In this document: in pieces, positions 9,060 to 16,965 of the stretch | Numbering within the stretch: the stretch's first letter is position 1 | How the letters are laid out: each line of letters begins with the position of its first letter | NCBI GenBank assembly: GCA_037445025.1 | Contig: JBBILI010000010.1 | Coordinates: 62,001-126,000, forward strand | Source: CAIQQQ01 sp037445025 | GTDB lineage: Bacteria; Pseudomonadota; Alphaproteobacteria; Acetobacterales; Acetobacteraceae | DNA length: 64,000 nucleotides | Direction of reading: 5' to 3' | Notes under the pieces: model-generated | Databases searched by the model: none | The model's input: only the letters and a program-made list of their open reading frames with translations | What the model was told of the DNA's origin: nothing | Translations under genes and position numbers: made by a program

Positions 9060-9856
9060 TCACGCTCTCCGTTCTCGGCCAGGGCCGGATCAGCCAGCCT
9101 TTGCGTGACCACGGCGCGCCGTTCGGCGCGGTGCGGATCGTTGAAGGGGCATCGGATGCGGTGCTGATCGATCTGCCGCCGGCGGACCGGGCGGCTGCGG
9201 TGATCGCGGCGCTGGCGGCAGGGCAGACGGTGCTGTGCCCGCCGCCGGTGGCGCTGACCGCAGCCGAGCTTGCCGCCATCGCGGCCGTCCCGACCGGCCA
9301 GCTACTGCCCTCCGGCGAGCTTGCCCATACCGATTCGGTGCGCCACGGGCTTGCGGCGATCCATGACCCTGCTTTCGGCGCACTCCGATCCGTCTACCTC
9401 GCGATCCGCCAGCCCCGCGGCCACGGCTGCGACGTGCTGGACGATCTGCTGCCCGAGGCGCTGGACACGCTGCTGGCCATCCTGCCCGAGCCTTTCACCA
9501 TGGTGCGCGTCAACGCCGCAGCCCTGTTCGGCGATGCCCGCGACACCGCCGTGATCCTGCTGCGCAGCGCAACGGATGTCGTTGTCACCTTGGAACTGTC
9601 ACGCTGCCTGCCGGCCTCCCTGCCCGCCCCCGGGCTCGGCGAGGTCGAGATCGACGTGATGGGGGCGCTGCAATCGGTGCGCATCGTGCCGCATGCGGGT
9701 GCGGTGCGGGTGCATCGCGATGACGGGGTGGATCATCGGCCGTGGCTCGACGCGCCGGTGCTGGCGATGCTGCGCGCGCTGGAGACGCCGACCGACGCCC
9801 TGCCCCGCGCCCAGGCCGTGTTCGATCTCGCAGCGGCGATAAAATCAGCCGCGTAG
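9056..9856 (+). CDS. Degenerate Gfo/Idh/MocA-like protein
   Basis: A 266-residue protein coupled by an ATGA overlap to the complete Gfo/Idh gene before it. The order of segments resembles that family: a short dinucleotide-fold start (ITLSVLGQGRISQPL), an ALAAGQTVLCPPPVALT stretch where family members have GKHVLCEKP, then a smaller C-terminal part. The EKP lysine is lost and the first Rossmann strands are shortened, so cofactor binding is doubtful. It could be a pseudo-enzyme subunit of its neighbour. The stop codon TAG lies in the left arm of a perfect hairpin. Confidence 0.6.
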   Translation: MITLSVLGQGRISQPLRDHGAPFGAVRIVEGASDAVLIDLPPADRAAAVIAALAAGQTVLCPPPVALTAAELAAIAAVPTGQLLPSGELAHTDSVRHGLAAIHDPAFGALRSVYLAIRQPRGHGCDVLDDLLPEALDTLLAILPEPFTMVRVNAAALFGDARDTAVILLRSATDVVVTLELSRCLPASLPAPGLGEVEIDVMGALQSVRIVPHAGAVRVHRDDGVDHRPWLDAPVLAMLRALETPTDALPRAQAVFDLAAAIKSAA

Positions 9857-9930
9857 CCCGCATCGCGCTCGGGCGATGCGGGGCGGCATCCACATCCCCG
9901 CATCGCCCGAGCGCGATGCGGGCTACGCGG
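9849..9930. terminator. Perfect 35-bp palindrome between convergent genes
   Basis: Two perfect 35-bp arms (9849-9883 and 9896-9930) flank a 12-nt loop. The TAG stop codons of both converging genes lie at matching places in the two arms (9854-9856 and 9923-9925). The likely role is a bidirectional terminator or cruciform; no U-tract follows. It may also be a GC-rich mobile palindrome. Confidence 0.7.
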
Positions 9931-11533
9931 GGGTGACGTCGTAGAAGAGTTCGACCCAGCTGGTGCGGGCGAAGTGGTAGCCTTTCTTGTTCGATCGCGC
10001 GGCAATCGTCTGCACCTGGTCATGGATCGGCAGCCACAGCGCCGTGTCCATGATCATCTTCTGCGCCTCGGCGTAGATGGCGTCGCGCTTGGCCTGGTCG
10101 GAGGTGGCGCGGCCCTGGACGAACAGCGCGTCGAGCTTGGGGTCCTTCAGCTGCATCCAGTTGTATTTGTAGTGGCCAGGTGTGGTGACGTTGCTGCTGG
10201 AAAACAGATTCTCCAGGCACATCGGGTCCGCCTGCAGCCAGCGCACCGGCAGCGTGTCGAAGGCGTTGTCGAACACCAGCTGCTGGTTGCGGGCGAAGGT
10301 GATGGTCTCGACCTTCAGCTCGATGCCGACCCGTTTCGCCAGCGACTGGATCTCGACCGCCGTGTCCGGCTCGAGCGGCGGCGGCGCCCCGTAGAAGCCG
10401 GACAGGCGCACGCCGTCCCTCACCCGGATGCCGTCCGGGCCCAGCTTCCAGCCGGCGGAATCCAGCAGCGCCATGGCGGCCTTCGGATCGGGTTTGTAGT
10501 AATCCTCCACGCCTTTCCAATAGCTGGTGGTGCCCGACGACAGCGGGCCATAGGCGGGCTCGATCAGGCCGAAGAACAGATCGTCGCACAGCGCCGGCCG
10601 GTCGATCGCCATGGCCAGCGCGCGGCGCACGGCGATGTCGGCAAAGATGCCGCGGCTGCCGTTCAGCTCGATGCCGAACGGAATGCCGGCGGCGTTGCCC
10701 ACCATGGTCTGGTAGCCCTTGTCACCCTTGAAACGCTTCATATCCAGAATGGGTGTGGCATCGGAGATGTCGATCTCGCCGGCCTCCAAGGCCGCCACCC
10801 GCGTGGACGCATCGCCGATGAAACGGCTGATGACGCGCTGCACCTTCGACGGGCCCTGGCCGGCATTGTAGGAGGGCGCCCAGTTGTATTTGTCGAACCG
10901 CTCCATCGTCACCTGGCGGCCCTGCTCCCAGGAGACGAATTTGAACGGACCGGCGCCGACCGGGGCGCGGGCGAAGTCCTGGTTGCCCATCTTCTTCACT
11001 GCCGTGGGCGACACCGGCGCCAGCGTGCCTTCGGCGTAGCTGGCCACCGCCGCGCCGAACGGCTCGGTGTAGTCCACCCGCACGGTGTGGGGGTCGATCA
11101 CCTTGCAGCCGGCATAGGGGCCAAGCTGGGTGACGGCGCCTTCGCTGGCGGTCTTGGGATCGGCGATCGTGTCGAAAGTGAATTTCACCGCCTCCGCATC
11201 GAACGGCGTGCCGTCATGGAAGCCCACGTCGCTGCGCAGCTTCAGCGTGACGCTCTTGCCGTCCGGCGCGGGGTCCCAGGCGGTGGCGAGGCCGGGGAAC
11301 AGCTTGTTGGTGCCGTCCGAGGCGATGAGATTGTCAAAGATCTGGCCGATCACCTGGTATTCGTGGCGTGAGCTGGTCACCCGCGGGTCGTAGGTGCGCG
11401 GCGCCACGTCATCCTCGCCCCAGACCACGGTGAACGGGGTCTGGGCGGAAGCGCCGCGGGCGATCATCGGGGCGGCGAGCAGGCCGCCGACGGCGGCGCG
11501 GCGGGTGATGCGTGTCGGGGTCCGGCCAGCCAT
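9923..11533 (-). CDS. Family 5 extracellular solute-binding protein (dipeptide-type ABC)
   Basis: A 536-residue periplasmic binding protein of the DppA/OppA/NikA family. The N-terminus has a twin-arginine-like signal (TRITRRAAVGGLLAAPM) with a probable cleavage after GASA. The body has typical blocks such as NLIASDGTNKLFPGLA and VTLKLRSDVGFHDGTPF. The ATG at 11533 follows AGGAGA. It is divergent from two permease genes that surely belong to the same importer. No ATP-binding subunit is in the window, so the system must borrow one from elsewhere. Peptides, oligosaccharides or nickel are all possible ligands. Confidence 0.88.
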   Translation of the reverse strand: MAGRTPTRITRRAAVGGLLAAPMIARGASAQTPFTVVWGEDDVAPRTYDPRVTSSRHEYQVIGQIFDNLIASDGTNKLFPGLATAWDPAPDGKSVTLKLRSDVGFHDGTPFDAEAVKFTFDTIADPKTASEGAVTQLGPYAGCKVIDPHTVRVDYTEPFGAAVASYAEGTLAPVSPTAVKKMGNQDFARAPVGAGPFKFVSWEQGRQVTMERFDKYNWAPSYNAGQGPSKVQRVISRFIGDASTRVAALEAGEIDISDATPILDMKRFKGDKGYQTMVGNAAGIPFGIELNGSRGIFADIAVRRALAMAIDRPALCDDLFFGLIEPAYGPLSSGTTSYWKGVEDYYKPDPKAAMALLDSAGWKLGPDGIRVRDGVRLSGFYGAPPPLEPDTAVEIQSLAKRVGIELKVETITFARNQQLVFDNAFDTLPVRWLQADPMCLENLFSSSNVTTPGHYKYNWMQLKDPKLDALFVQGRATSDQAKRDAIYAEAQKMIMDTALWLPIHDQVQTIAARSNKKGYHFARTSWVELFYDVTPA

Positions 11534-11621
11534 GTGGATCTCCTGGTCTGTGTCGGGCTGGGATGTTGCGGCTGGGGCGGGCGGGACGCAATCGCTAATC
11601 CCCCTTGGGGGCGCGGAAGTT

Positions 11622-11687
11622 GAACCGCCAAGGCGCCAAGCCGCCAAGAGATTCTTCTTGCCTGGCGCCTTGGCGGCCTGGCGGTTC
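11622..11687. repeat. Imperfect inverted repeat rich in CGCCAAG
   Basis: A 66-bp imperfect hairpin in the divergent space between the binding protein and its permeases. It is made of short units, GAACCGCCAAGGCGCC on the left and the complementary GGCGCCTTGG..GGCGGTTC on the right. It resembles the GCCAAG-type dispersed palindromes seen in many genomes. It sits where promoters for both directions should be. Confidence 0.6.
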
Positions 11688-11764
11688 ACCTTGCACAGGC
11701 AGAGCCCGAGATGGTTTCCTCCTGCGGCAGTCGAAAAGGATTTCGTCATGGCAAGCCCGCACGC

Positions 11765-12685
11765 ATGAGCCTCCGCCCGTTGCTGCTGCGCCTGCTCGGC
11801 GTCATCCCCACGCTACTGATCACCTGGACGGTGGTGTTCGGCGCGATGCGCCTGGTGCCGGGCGACCCGGTGCTGCTGATGCTGCAGGGCACGCCGGTGA
11901 GCGACGCGGCGCTGGCCGCAGCGCGGGCCAAGCTCGGCGTCGACCGGCCGTTCCTGGTGCAGTATGTCAGCTTCATCGCCCACGCCGCGGAGGGCGATTT
12001 CGGCGACAGTTTCCGCAACGGCCAGCCGGTCACGCAGCTGATCGCCGATGAATTCCCGTTCACGCTGCAACTCGCCCTCGGCGGGCTTGCGATCGGTCTG
12101 GTGCTAGGCCTGATCCTGGGGCTGATCGCAGGCGTCTGGCCGGATGGCTGGATCGACACGCTGTGCATGACCTCGGCGCTGGCGGGCCTTTCCTTGCCGA
12201 GCTTCTGGATCGGCATGCTGCTGATCCAGGTGTTCGCCACCGAACTCGGCTGGCTGCCGGTGCTGGGCACCGGGATCCAGGCGCTGATTCTGCCCAGCCT
12301 GTCGCTCGGCCTGTTCGTGGCCGGCGGCATGGCACGATTGATCCGCAACAGCATCATCGACGTGATGGGGCAGGATTTCATCCGCACCGCGCGGGCCAAA
12401 GGACTTTCGTCGTTCGTGGTCGTCACCAAACACGCCCTGCGCAATGCCATGATCCCGCCGCTGACCTTGCTCGGCATCCAGTTCGCGCTGCTGATCGGCG
12501 GTGCCGTGGTGACCGAGACGGTGTTCGCCCGCCCCGGCATCGGCCGGCTGCTGGTGCAGGCGGTGCTGGAGAAGGATTTCCCGGTGGTGCAGGGCGTGGT
12601 GGCGCTGACCACGGCGGCGTTCGTGCTGGTCAATGTCGCCATCGACATCGCCTATGGCCTGATCGACCCAAGGGTGCAGGCATGA
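11765..12685 (+). CDS. ABC transporter permease, DppB-type
   Basis: A 306-residue inner-membrane permease with about six membrane segments. It shows DppB/OppB hallmarks: GDPVLLML near residue 40, FGDSFRNGQPV near residue 85, and the cytoplasmic coupling loop ARAKGLSSFVVVTKHALRNA near residue 215. The ATG at 11765 gives the usual family start, but its ribosome site is weak and an in-frame start at 11711 cannot be excluded. Its stop overlaps the start of the second permease. Confidence 0.85.
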   Translation: MSLRPLLLRLLGVIPTLLITWTVVFGAMRLVPGDPVLLMLQGTPVSDAALAAARAKLGVDRPFLVQYVSFIAHAAEGDFGDSFRNGQPVTQLIADEFPFTLQLALGGLAIGLVLGLILGLIAGVWPDGWIDTLCMTSALAGLSLPSFWIGMLLIQVFATELGWLPVLGTGIQALILPSLSLGLFVAGGMARLIRNSIIDVMGQDFIRTARAKGLSSFVVVTKHALRNAMIPPLTLLGIQFALLIGGAVVTETVFARPGIGRLLVQAVLEKDFPVVQGVVALTTAAFVLVNVAIDIAYGLIDPRVQA

Positions 12686-13512
12686 GCACGCTGCGCCGGC
12701 TGGCGGCCTCGCCCGGTGCCGTCGCCGGCATGGTGGTGCTGGCGTTGATCCTCGCCATGGCGGCGATCGCGCCGCTGGTCGCGCCGTATGACTGGAACGC
12801 CACCAGCCAGTGCCGCAGGCTGGCGCCGATGAGTCAGGCGCACTGGTTCGGCTGCGATCTGTTCGGGCGCGACATATTGAGCCGCATTCTGGTCGGCGCG
12901 CGCTATTCGCTGGGCATGGGCATCGCCACCGTTGCCATCAGCCTGGTGTTTGGCGCTGCACTGGGTGTGGCGATCGCCTATGGCGGCGGGCGGATCGACC
13001 GCGTCGGCGCCCGCGTGATCGATGCGCTGCTGTGCTTTCCGCCGATCATCCTGGCCATCCTGATCGTGGCGGTGCTGGGCGTGGGGCTGTGGAACGCGGC
13101 GCTGGCGGTGGGCATCTCGGGCATTCCCCGCTTCGCGCGCATCACCCGCGGCGCCACGCTGTCACTCGCCGCACGCGATTTCGTCGAGGCGGCACGGGCG
13201 ATCGGCGGCAGCGGCACGCGGGTGGTGTTCCGCCATCTGCTGCCCAATCTCGCGCCCATTCTGATCGTGCTGACCACGCTCGATCTCGGCGGCGCCGTGC
13301 TGTTCACCGCCACGCTGTCCTTCCTCGGCCTCGGCGCCCAGCCGCCGACGCCGGAATGGGGGGCGATGCTGAATGCCGGGCGCGAATATGTGCGCTATGC
13401 GCCGTGGACGATGGTGTTTCCGGGGGCGGCGCTGTTTCTCACCGTCATGGCGGTGAACCTGGTCGGCGACCGGCTCAGCGCCGTGCTGGATCCCCGCCAG
13501 CGGCGCCGCTGA
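12682..13512 (+). CDS. ABC transporter permease, DppC-type
   Basis: A 276-residue inner-membrane permease, partner of the DppB-type gene with which it overlaps by ATGA. It has an N-terminal membrane anchor, the periplasmic HWFGCDLFGRDILSRILVGA block that is diagnostic of DppC/OppC proteins, five further membrane segments, and the coupling loop EAARAIGGSGTRVVFRH. Repeat R3 copy 2 begins at the first base after its stop and probably ends the transcript. Confidence 0.88.
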   Translation: MSTLRRLAASPGAVAGMVVLALILAMAAIAPLVAPYDWNATSQCRRLAPMSQAHWFGCDLFGRDILSRILVGARYSLGMGIATVAISLVFGAALGVAIAYGGGRIDRVGARVIDALLCFPPIILAILIVAVLGVGLWNAALAVGISGIPRFARITRGATLSLAARDFVEAARAIGGSGTRVVFRHLLPNLAPILIVLTTLDLGGAVLFTATLSFLGLGAQPPTPEWGAMLNAGREYVRYAPWTMVFPGAALFLTVMAVNLVGDRLSAVLDPRQRRR

Positions 13513-13654
13513 GAGCCTATCTCTGAACGCGCCCGGAACGGCCATCTGGCGCGCGTTTCCTGCGCTCCGGTGCTCACGGCCACCAGGCCGCTCCGCTCCG
13601 GTGCTCGGAAACACACGCCATCTGACCATTCCGGACACGTTCAGAGACAGGCTC
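13513..13654. repeat. R3 palindromic repeat, copy 2
   Basis: A 142-bp copy of the element at 2465-2608. The outer arms begin GAGCCT..CTCTGAACG and end with the inverse. It abuts the permease stop codon directly and is followed after 16 bp by R2 copy 1. The high likeness of the two copies points to recent spread or gene conversion. Confidence 0.75.
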
Positions 13655-13670
13655 TTGAGACAGGCTCTAA

Positions 13671-13795
13671 TACCAACGGCCTTGATCGATGACTCTTCCA
13701 TCGATCAAGGCCGTTGGTATCGCGCGCCGGGAAGGCCTGCGGCGGCGCGCCAAACCAAGACTCAAACCAACGGTCATTCTTTATGACCGTTGGTA
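13671..13795. mobile_element. R2 two-hairpin element, copy 1 (125 bp)
   Basis: The 125-bp element has TACCAACGG / CCGTTGGTA ends. Hairpin A (TACCAACGGCCTTGATCGAT and its inverse) opens it, a GGCGCGCC-rich middle of about 40 bp follows, and hairpin B (ACCAACGGTCAT..ATGACCGTTGGT) closes it. Flanks are TAA on the left and TAG on the right. Hairpin B carries the stop codon of the M20 peptidase. The structure is that of a non-autonomous MITE-like element. Confidence 0.8.
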
Positions 13796-15192
13796 TAGGG
13801 CGTGTTGCGGTGGCCGATGTCCCACCACAGACCGGCCATCAGCCCCAGGCCTTCGCGGAACAGCGAGCCGAGACCGTGCTCGTTCGGGCCGTGCTGCTCG
13901 CACCCGGCGTAGGAATGCGGGATCCAGATGACCGGCGTGCCCAGCATCTGGCGGAACACCTCCGACGGGTTCGAGCCGGATGAATTGGGAATGATGTTCG
14001 GCGCCCTTCCCGCTGTCTGCTGCAGCGAAGCGGCGACGAAGCGGACCCATTCGTCGTCCGGATCGGTGCGGCTGGGTGGAAACGCATCGCGTTCCAGCAC
14101 CGGATCGATCCGCACGTGCTCAAATCCCTCTGCATCCAGATGCGCGCGCAGATTGGGCAGCAGCGTCTCCGCCGGCACATCCACGGTGTGGCGCACCTGC
14201 AGCCGCGCCTTGGAGATGCCGGCCACAGCGTTGACCGGCGCGTCCAGCTGTCCGGTGAGGTTGGCCAGCACGATCACGCTGGTCCAGGCGAAGATGCGCT
14301 CGGCCTTGGACAGGCCAGGCTCGCCCCAGTTCGGGTCGGCTTCCGGCAGGTTGGGCAGGTCCTCGAAGACGATGCCGGCGCAGGCGTCGCGCACCGCGTT
14401 CGGCACGTGCGACGGCACCCAGCCCGGCACGCGGATGCGGCCTTTGGGTGTCACGATACTGGCCAGCGCGTGGGCGAGGATGAAGCCGGGATCGGCCAGA
14501 ACGCCGCCCCAGTGGCCGGAATGGTGGCTGCCCTCGCGCAGGTCCACTACCAGGTCGAACGCCACGCCGCCGCGCGCGCCGAGCTTGAGCTCGGGCATGA
14601 AGGTGGTTTGGCGCGGGCCGTCGAGCCCGATGAACACGTCGGCGGCGCAGGCGGCGCGGTAGCGTTCGAGCAGGGCGGCGAGGCCCGGGGAGCCCACCTC
14701 CTCGCCGGTTTCGACGAAGTATTTGGCGTTGAAGCCCAGCTTTCCGCCGGTTGCGATCACCGCCCGCAGCGCTTCCAGCGCCACCAGATGCTGGCCCTTG
14801 TTGTCCACCACGCCGCGGCCATAGACGCGATCACCGCGCAGCGTGACGGCCCAGGGGTCGATCCCGTCGCGCCAGCGTTCGGCCATGCCGCGCACCACGT
14901 CGCCATGGCCGTAGATCAGCACCGTCGGCAGATCGGCGCCTTCGAAGCGCGTGGCCAGCAGCGCCGGGCCGCGGCCGGGTTCGGGGTTTTCCAGGATCTC
15001 GGTGGCAAAGCCGAGTTCGGCTGCCATCGGCCCCAGCACCTCGGCGCAGTAGCGGTGCAGATCGGGCGCGCGCGCCGCCATCTGACTTTCCGTGGGCACC
15101 GCCACGAGCTGTTGGAGATGGCGGAGATAGAGGCCGTCATCCCACAGCGCCTGCGCCGCGGCGACAGCCTGGTGTCGGGAAGCCTCGGTCAT
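13774..15192 (-). CDS. M20 family metallopeptidase (dipeptidase-like)
   Basis: A 472-residue zinc peptidase of the M20 family (ArgE/DapE/CPG2 relatives). Metal and catalytic blocks are visible: YGHGDVV near residue 98, GRGVVDNKGQHLVA near 130, and ETGEEVGSPGL near 165, followed by the dimerisation domain with REGSHHSGHWGG. The last residues TNGHKE and the stop codon are encoded by R2 copy 1, so the natural C-terminus has been replaced. The CAP-domain gene ends 9 bp upstream on the same strand, suggesting one transcript. Confidence 0.87.
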   Translation of the reverse strand: MTEASRHQAVAAAQALWDDGLYLRHLQQLVAVPTESQMAARAPDLHRYCAEVLGPMAAELGFATEILENPEPGRGPALLATRFEGADLPTVLIYGHGDVVRGMAERWRDGIDPWAVTLRGDRVYGRGVVDNKGQHLVALEALRAVIATGGKLGFNAKYFVETGEEVGSPGLAALLERYRAACAADVFIGLDGPRQTTFMPELKLGARGGVAFDLVVDLREGSHHSGHWGGVLADPGFILAHALASIVTPKGRIRVPGWVPSHVPNAVRDACAGIVFEDLPNLPEADPNWGEPGLSKAERIFAWTSVIVLANLTGQLDAPVNAVAGISKARLQVRHTVDVPAETLLPNLRAHLDAEGFEHVRIDPVLERDAFPPSRTDPDDEWVRFVAASLQQTAGRAPNIIPNSSGSNPSEVFRQMLGTPVIWIPHSYAGCEQHGPNEHGLGSLFREGLGLMAGLWWDIGHRNTPYTNGHKE

Positions 15193-15201
15193 GTCGCCTC
15201 G

Positions 15202-15693
15202 CTAATATGGGTTCTGGCCCACGATGTTGCCCTGCGGCGCGTAGCGGCACACCAGGAAATCGAAGCCAGGATTGCTGACGATGCCGCAGCCGACCGCGGT
15301 CGTGCCGCGCCAGACCATCTGGGTGTAGTGGCCAACGGCATGGAAATCGTCCTCCCAGCGCCGCATCCCGCGCAGGGCGCGCTTCTCGTTGGCCCAGGCG
15401 CCGACCATCTGTTCCACGGTGAAGGCGCCGCGCGTGCCCATCCACAGATTCTCGCCCTCGCCGTTGGCCGGCTCGCCGTGGCTGCCCCAGTGCTCCATGC
15501 GGTTGAGGCCCGCGAGGTGACGCGCCCAGGACTCCGCATCGCGCGCCAGTGCGGCATCCCAGCGCAGCGGCGCCACGCCCACTTCCGCGCGCGGGCCGTT
15601 ATGGGCGGCGAGCAACCGCCACTCGATTGCGGGCGGCAGCGCCAGCGCCGTGGTGGGCAGCAGCAACAACATCACGAGGCAACGCCACAGCAT
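15202..15693 (-). CDS. Secreted CAP (SCP/PR-1) domain protein
   Basis: A 163-residue secreted protein. The N-terminus MLWRCLVMLLLLPTTALA is a clear Sec signal peptide, which fixes the start at 15693. The rest is a CAP domain with the conserved GENLW, HYTQMVWRGTTAVGCG and VCRYAPQGN motifs. Bacterial CAP proteins are extracytoplasmic and of mostly unknown role, with lipid binding or proteolysis suggested. It is followed after 9 bp by the M20 peptidase. Confidence 0.87.
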   Translation of the reverse strand: MLWRCLVMLLLLPTTALALPPAIEWRLLAAHNGPRAEVGVAPLRWDAALARDAESWARHLAGLNRMEHWGSHGEPANGEGENLWMGTRGAFTVEQMVGAWANEKRALRGMRRWEDDFHAVGHYTQMVWRGTTAVGCGIVSNPGFDFLVCRYAPQGNIVGQNPY

Positions 15694-15774
15694 CTCATCT
15701 CTCCCGTCTGAAACGTGCTTGCCGGCCCGTGCGGCAGGTTTCAGGATCGCCTGTGCCGACCAGAGATCACCCAA

Positions 15775-16965
15775 ATGCAGCATGATGATGTCACCGCGCC
15801 GCTTTTGATCACCGATGTCCGGCCGATGGGCCGGGCAGCGACGTCGATCCTGATCGAGAACGGTCGCATCAGCGGCTTCGGCGTGCCGGCGCCGGAGGGT
15901 GTGGCCACGCTCGACGGCGGTGGTCGCCTCGCCATTCCCGGTCTGGTCGAGGCGCACACCCATCTCGACAAGACGATCTGGGGCATGGATTGGTACGTCA
16001 ACGACGTCGGCCCCCGGCTGATCGACAAGATCGACAACGAGCGCAGCGCCCGGCGCCGGCTCGGCATCGAACCCGCGCGGCAGTCAGCCCGGCAGGTGGC
16101 GCTGACGGTGGGGCACGGCACCACGCATATCCGCACGCATGTCGATGTCGACACGGAGGTTGGGCTGGAAGGCATCGCCGGCGTGCTGGCCACCCGGGCC
16201 GCCACCGCCGACACGGTGACCATGCAGATCGTGGCGTTTCCGCAATCGGGCCTGCTGGTGCGGCCCGGCACGCTGGCGCTGCTCGACGAGGCCATGCGCC
16301 TGGGCGCCGATGTCGTGGGCGGGCTCGACCCCTGCGCCATCGAGCGGGACCCCAAGGGCCATCTCGATGCGATCTTCGGCCTCGCACAGACCCATGGCGC
16401 GGGGGTGGACATCCATCTGCACGAAACCGGCGAGATGGGCGCGTTCTCGATGGAGCTGATCATCGAGCGCGCCACGGCGCTGGGGATGCGCGGGCAGAGT
16501 GTGGTGATCAGCCACGCCTTCTGCCTCGGCATGCCGGACCCTGGGGTCGTCGATGCGCTGCTCGATGCGCTGGCGCGCGCCGAGATCGGCATCATGACCA
16601 CCGGTGCGCCGTCCCGCCCGGTGCCGCCGCTGCTGCGGGCGCGCGCGGCGGGGGTGGTGGTGGGCGCGGGCTCGGACGGCATTCGCGACACCTGGGGCCC
16701 CTATGGCAACGGCGACATGCTGGAGCGGGCGATGCTGCTAGGCCTGCGCAACAATCTGCGCCAGGACAGCGAGCTGGAACAGGCGCTCGACGTGTGCACC
16801 CATGGCGGCGCGGCGATGATGGGCATTGCCGAGTACGGCCTCGCCGTCGGCCAGCCGGCCGATATGGTGCTGCTGGGCGGGTCCTGTCTGGCGGAGGCGA
16901 TCGTGTCACGGCCGGCCGATCGGATCACGATACGACATGGCCGCGTCACGGGAGGCGTTGTGTGA
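15775..16965 (+). CDS. Amidohydrolase, cytosine deaminase-like
   Basis: A 396-residue metal-dependent hydrolase of the amidohydrolase superfamily. Ligand blocks of the cytosine deaminase branch are present: EAHTHLDKTIW near residue 60, HLHETGEMGAF near 205, SHAFCLG near 240 and GSDGIRDTW near 300. The 5' end is less certain: ATG at 15775 gives a normal length, but no strong ribosome site is seen. Its TGA overlaps the GTG of the next gene, with GGAGG just before, so the deaminase and the molybdoenzyme are coupled. Confidence 0.82.
   Translation: MQHDDVTAPLLITDVRPMGRAATSILIENGRISGFGVPAPEGVATLDGGGRLAIPGLVEAHTHLDKTIWGMDWYVNDVGPRLIDKIDNERSARRRLGIEPARQSARQVALTVGHGTTHIRTHVDVDTEVGLEGIAGVLATRAATADTVTMQIVAFPQSGLLVRPGTLALLDEAMRLGADVVGGLDPCAIERDPKGHLDAIFGLAQTHGAGVDIHLHETGEMGAFSMELIIERATALGMRGQSVVISHAFCLGMPDPGVVDALLDALARAEIGIMTTGAPSRPVPPLLRARAAGVVVGAGSDGIRDTWGPYGNGDMLERAMLLGLRNNLRQDSELEQALDVCTHGGAAMMGIAEYGLAVGQPADMVLLGGSCLAEAIVSRPADRITIRHGRVTGGVV

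Noticed and set aside
11711..11764. Longer N-terminus for the DppB-type permease
   Set aside because: The extra 18 residues (MVSSCGSRKGFRHGKPAR) are unlike the family start, although the site at 11765 also lacks a strong ribosome site.
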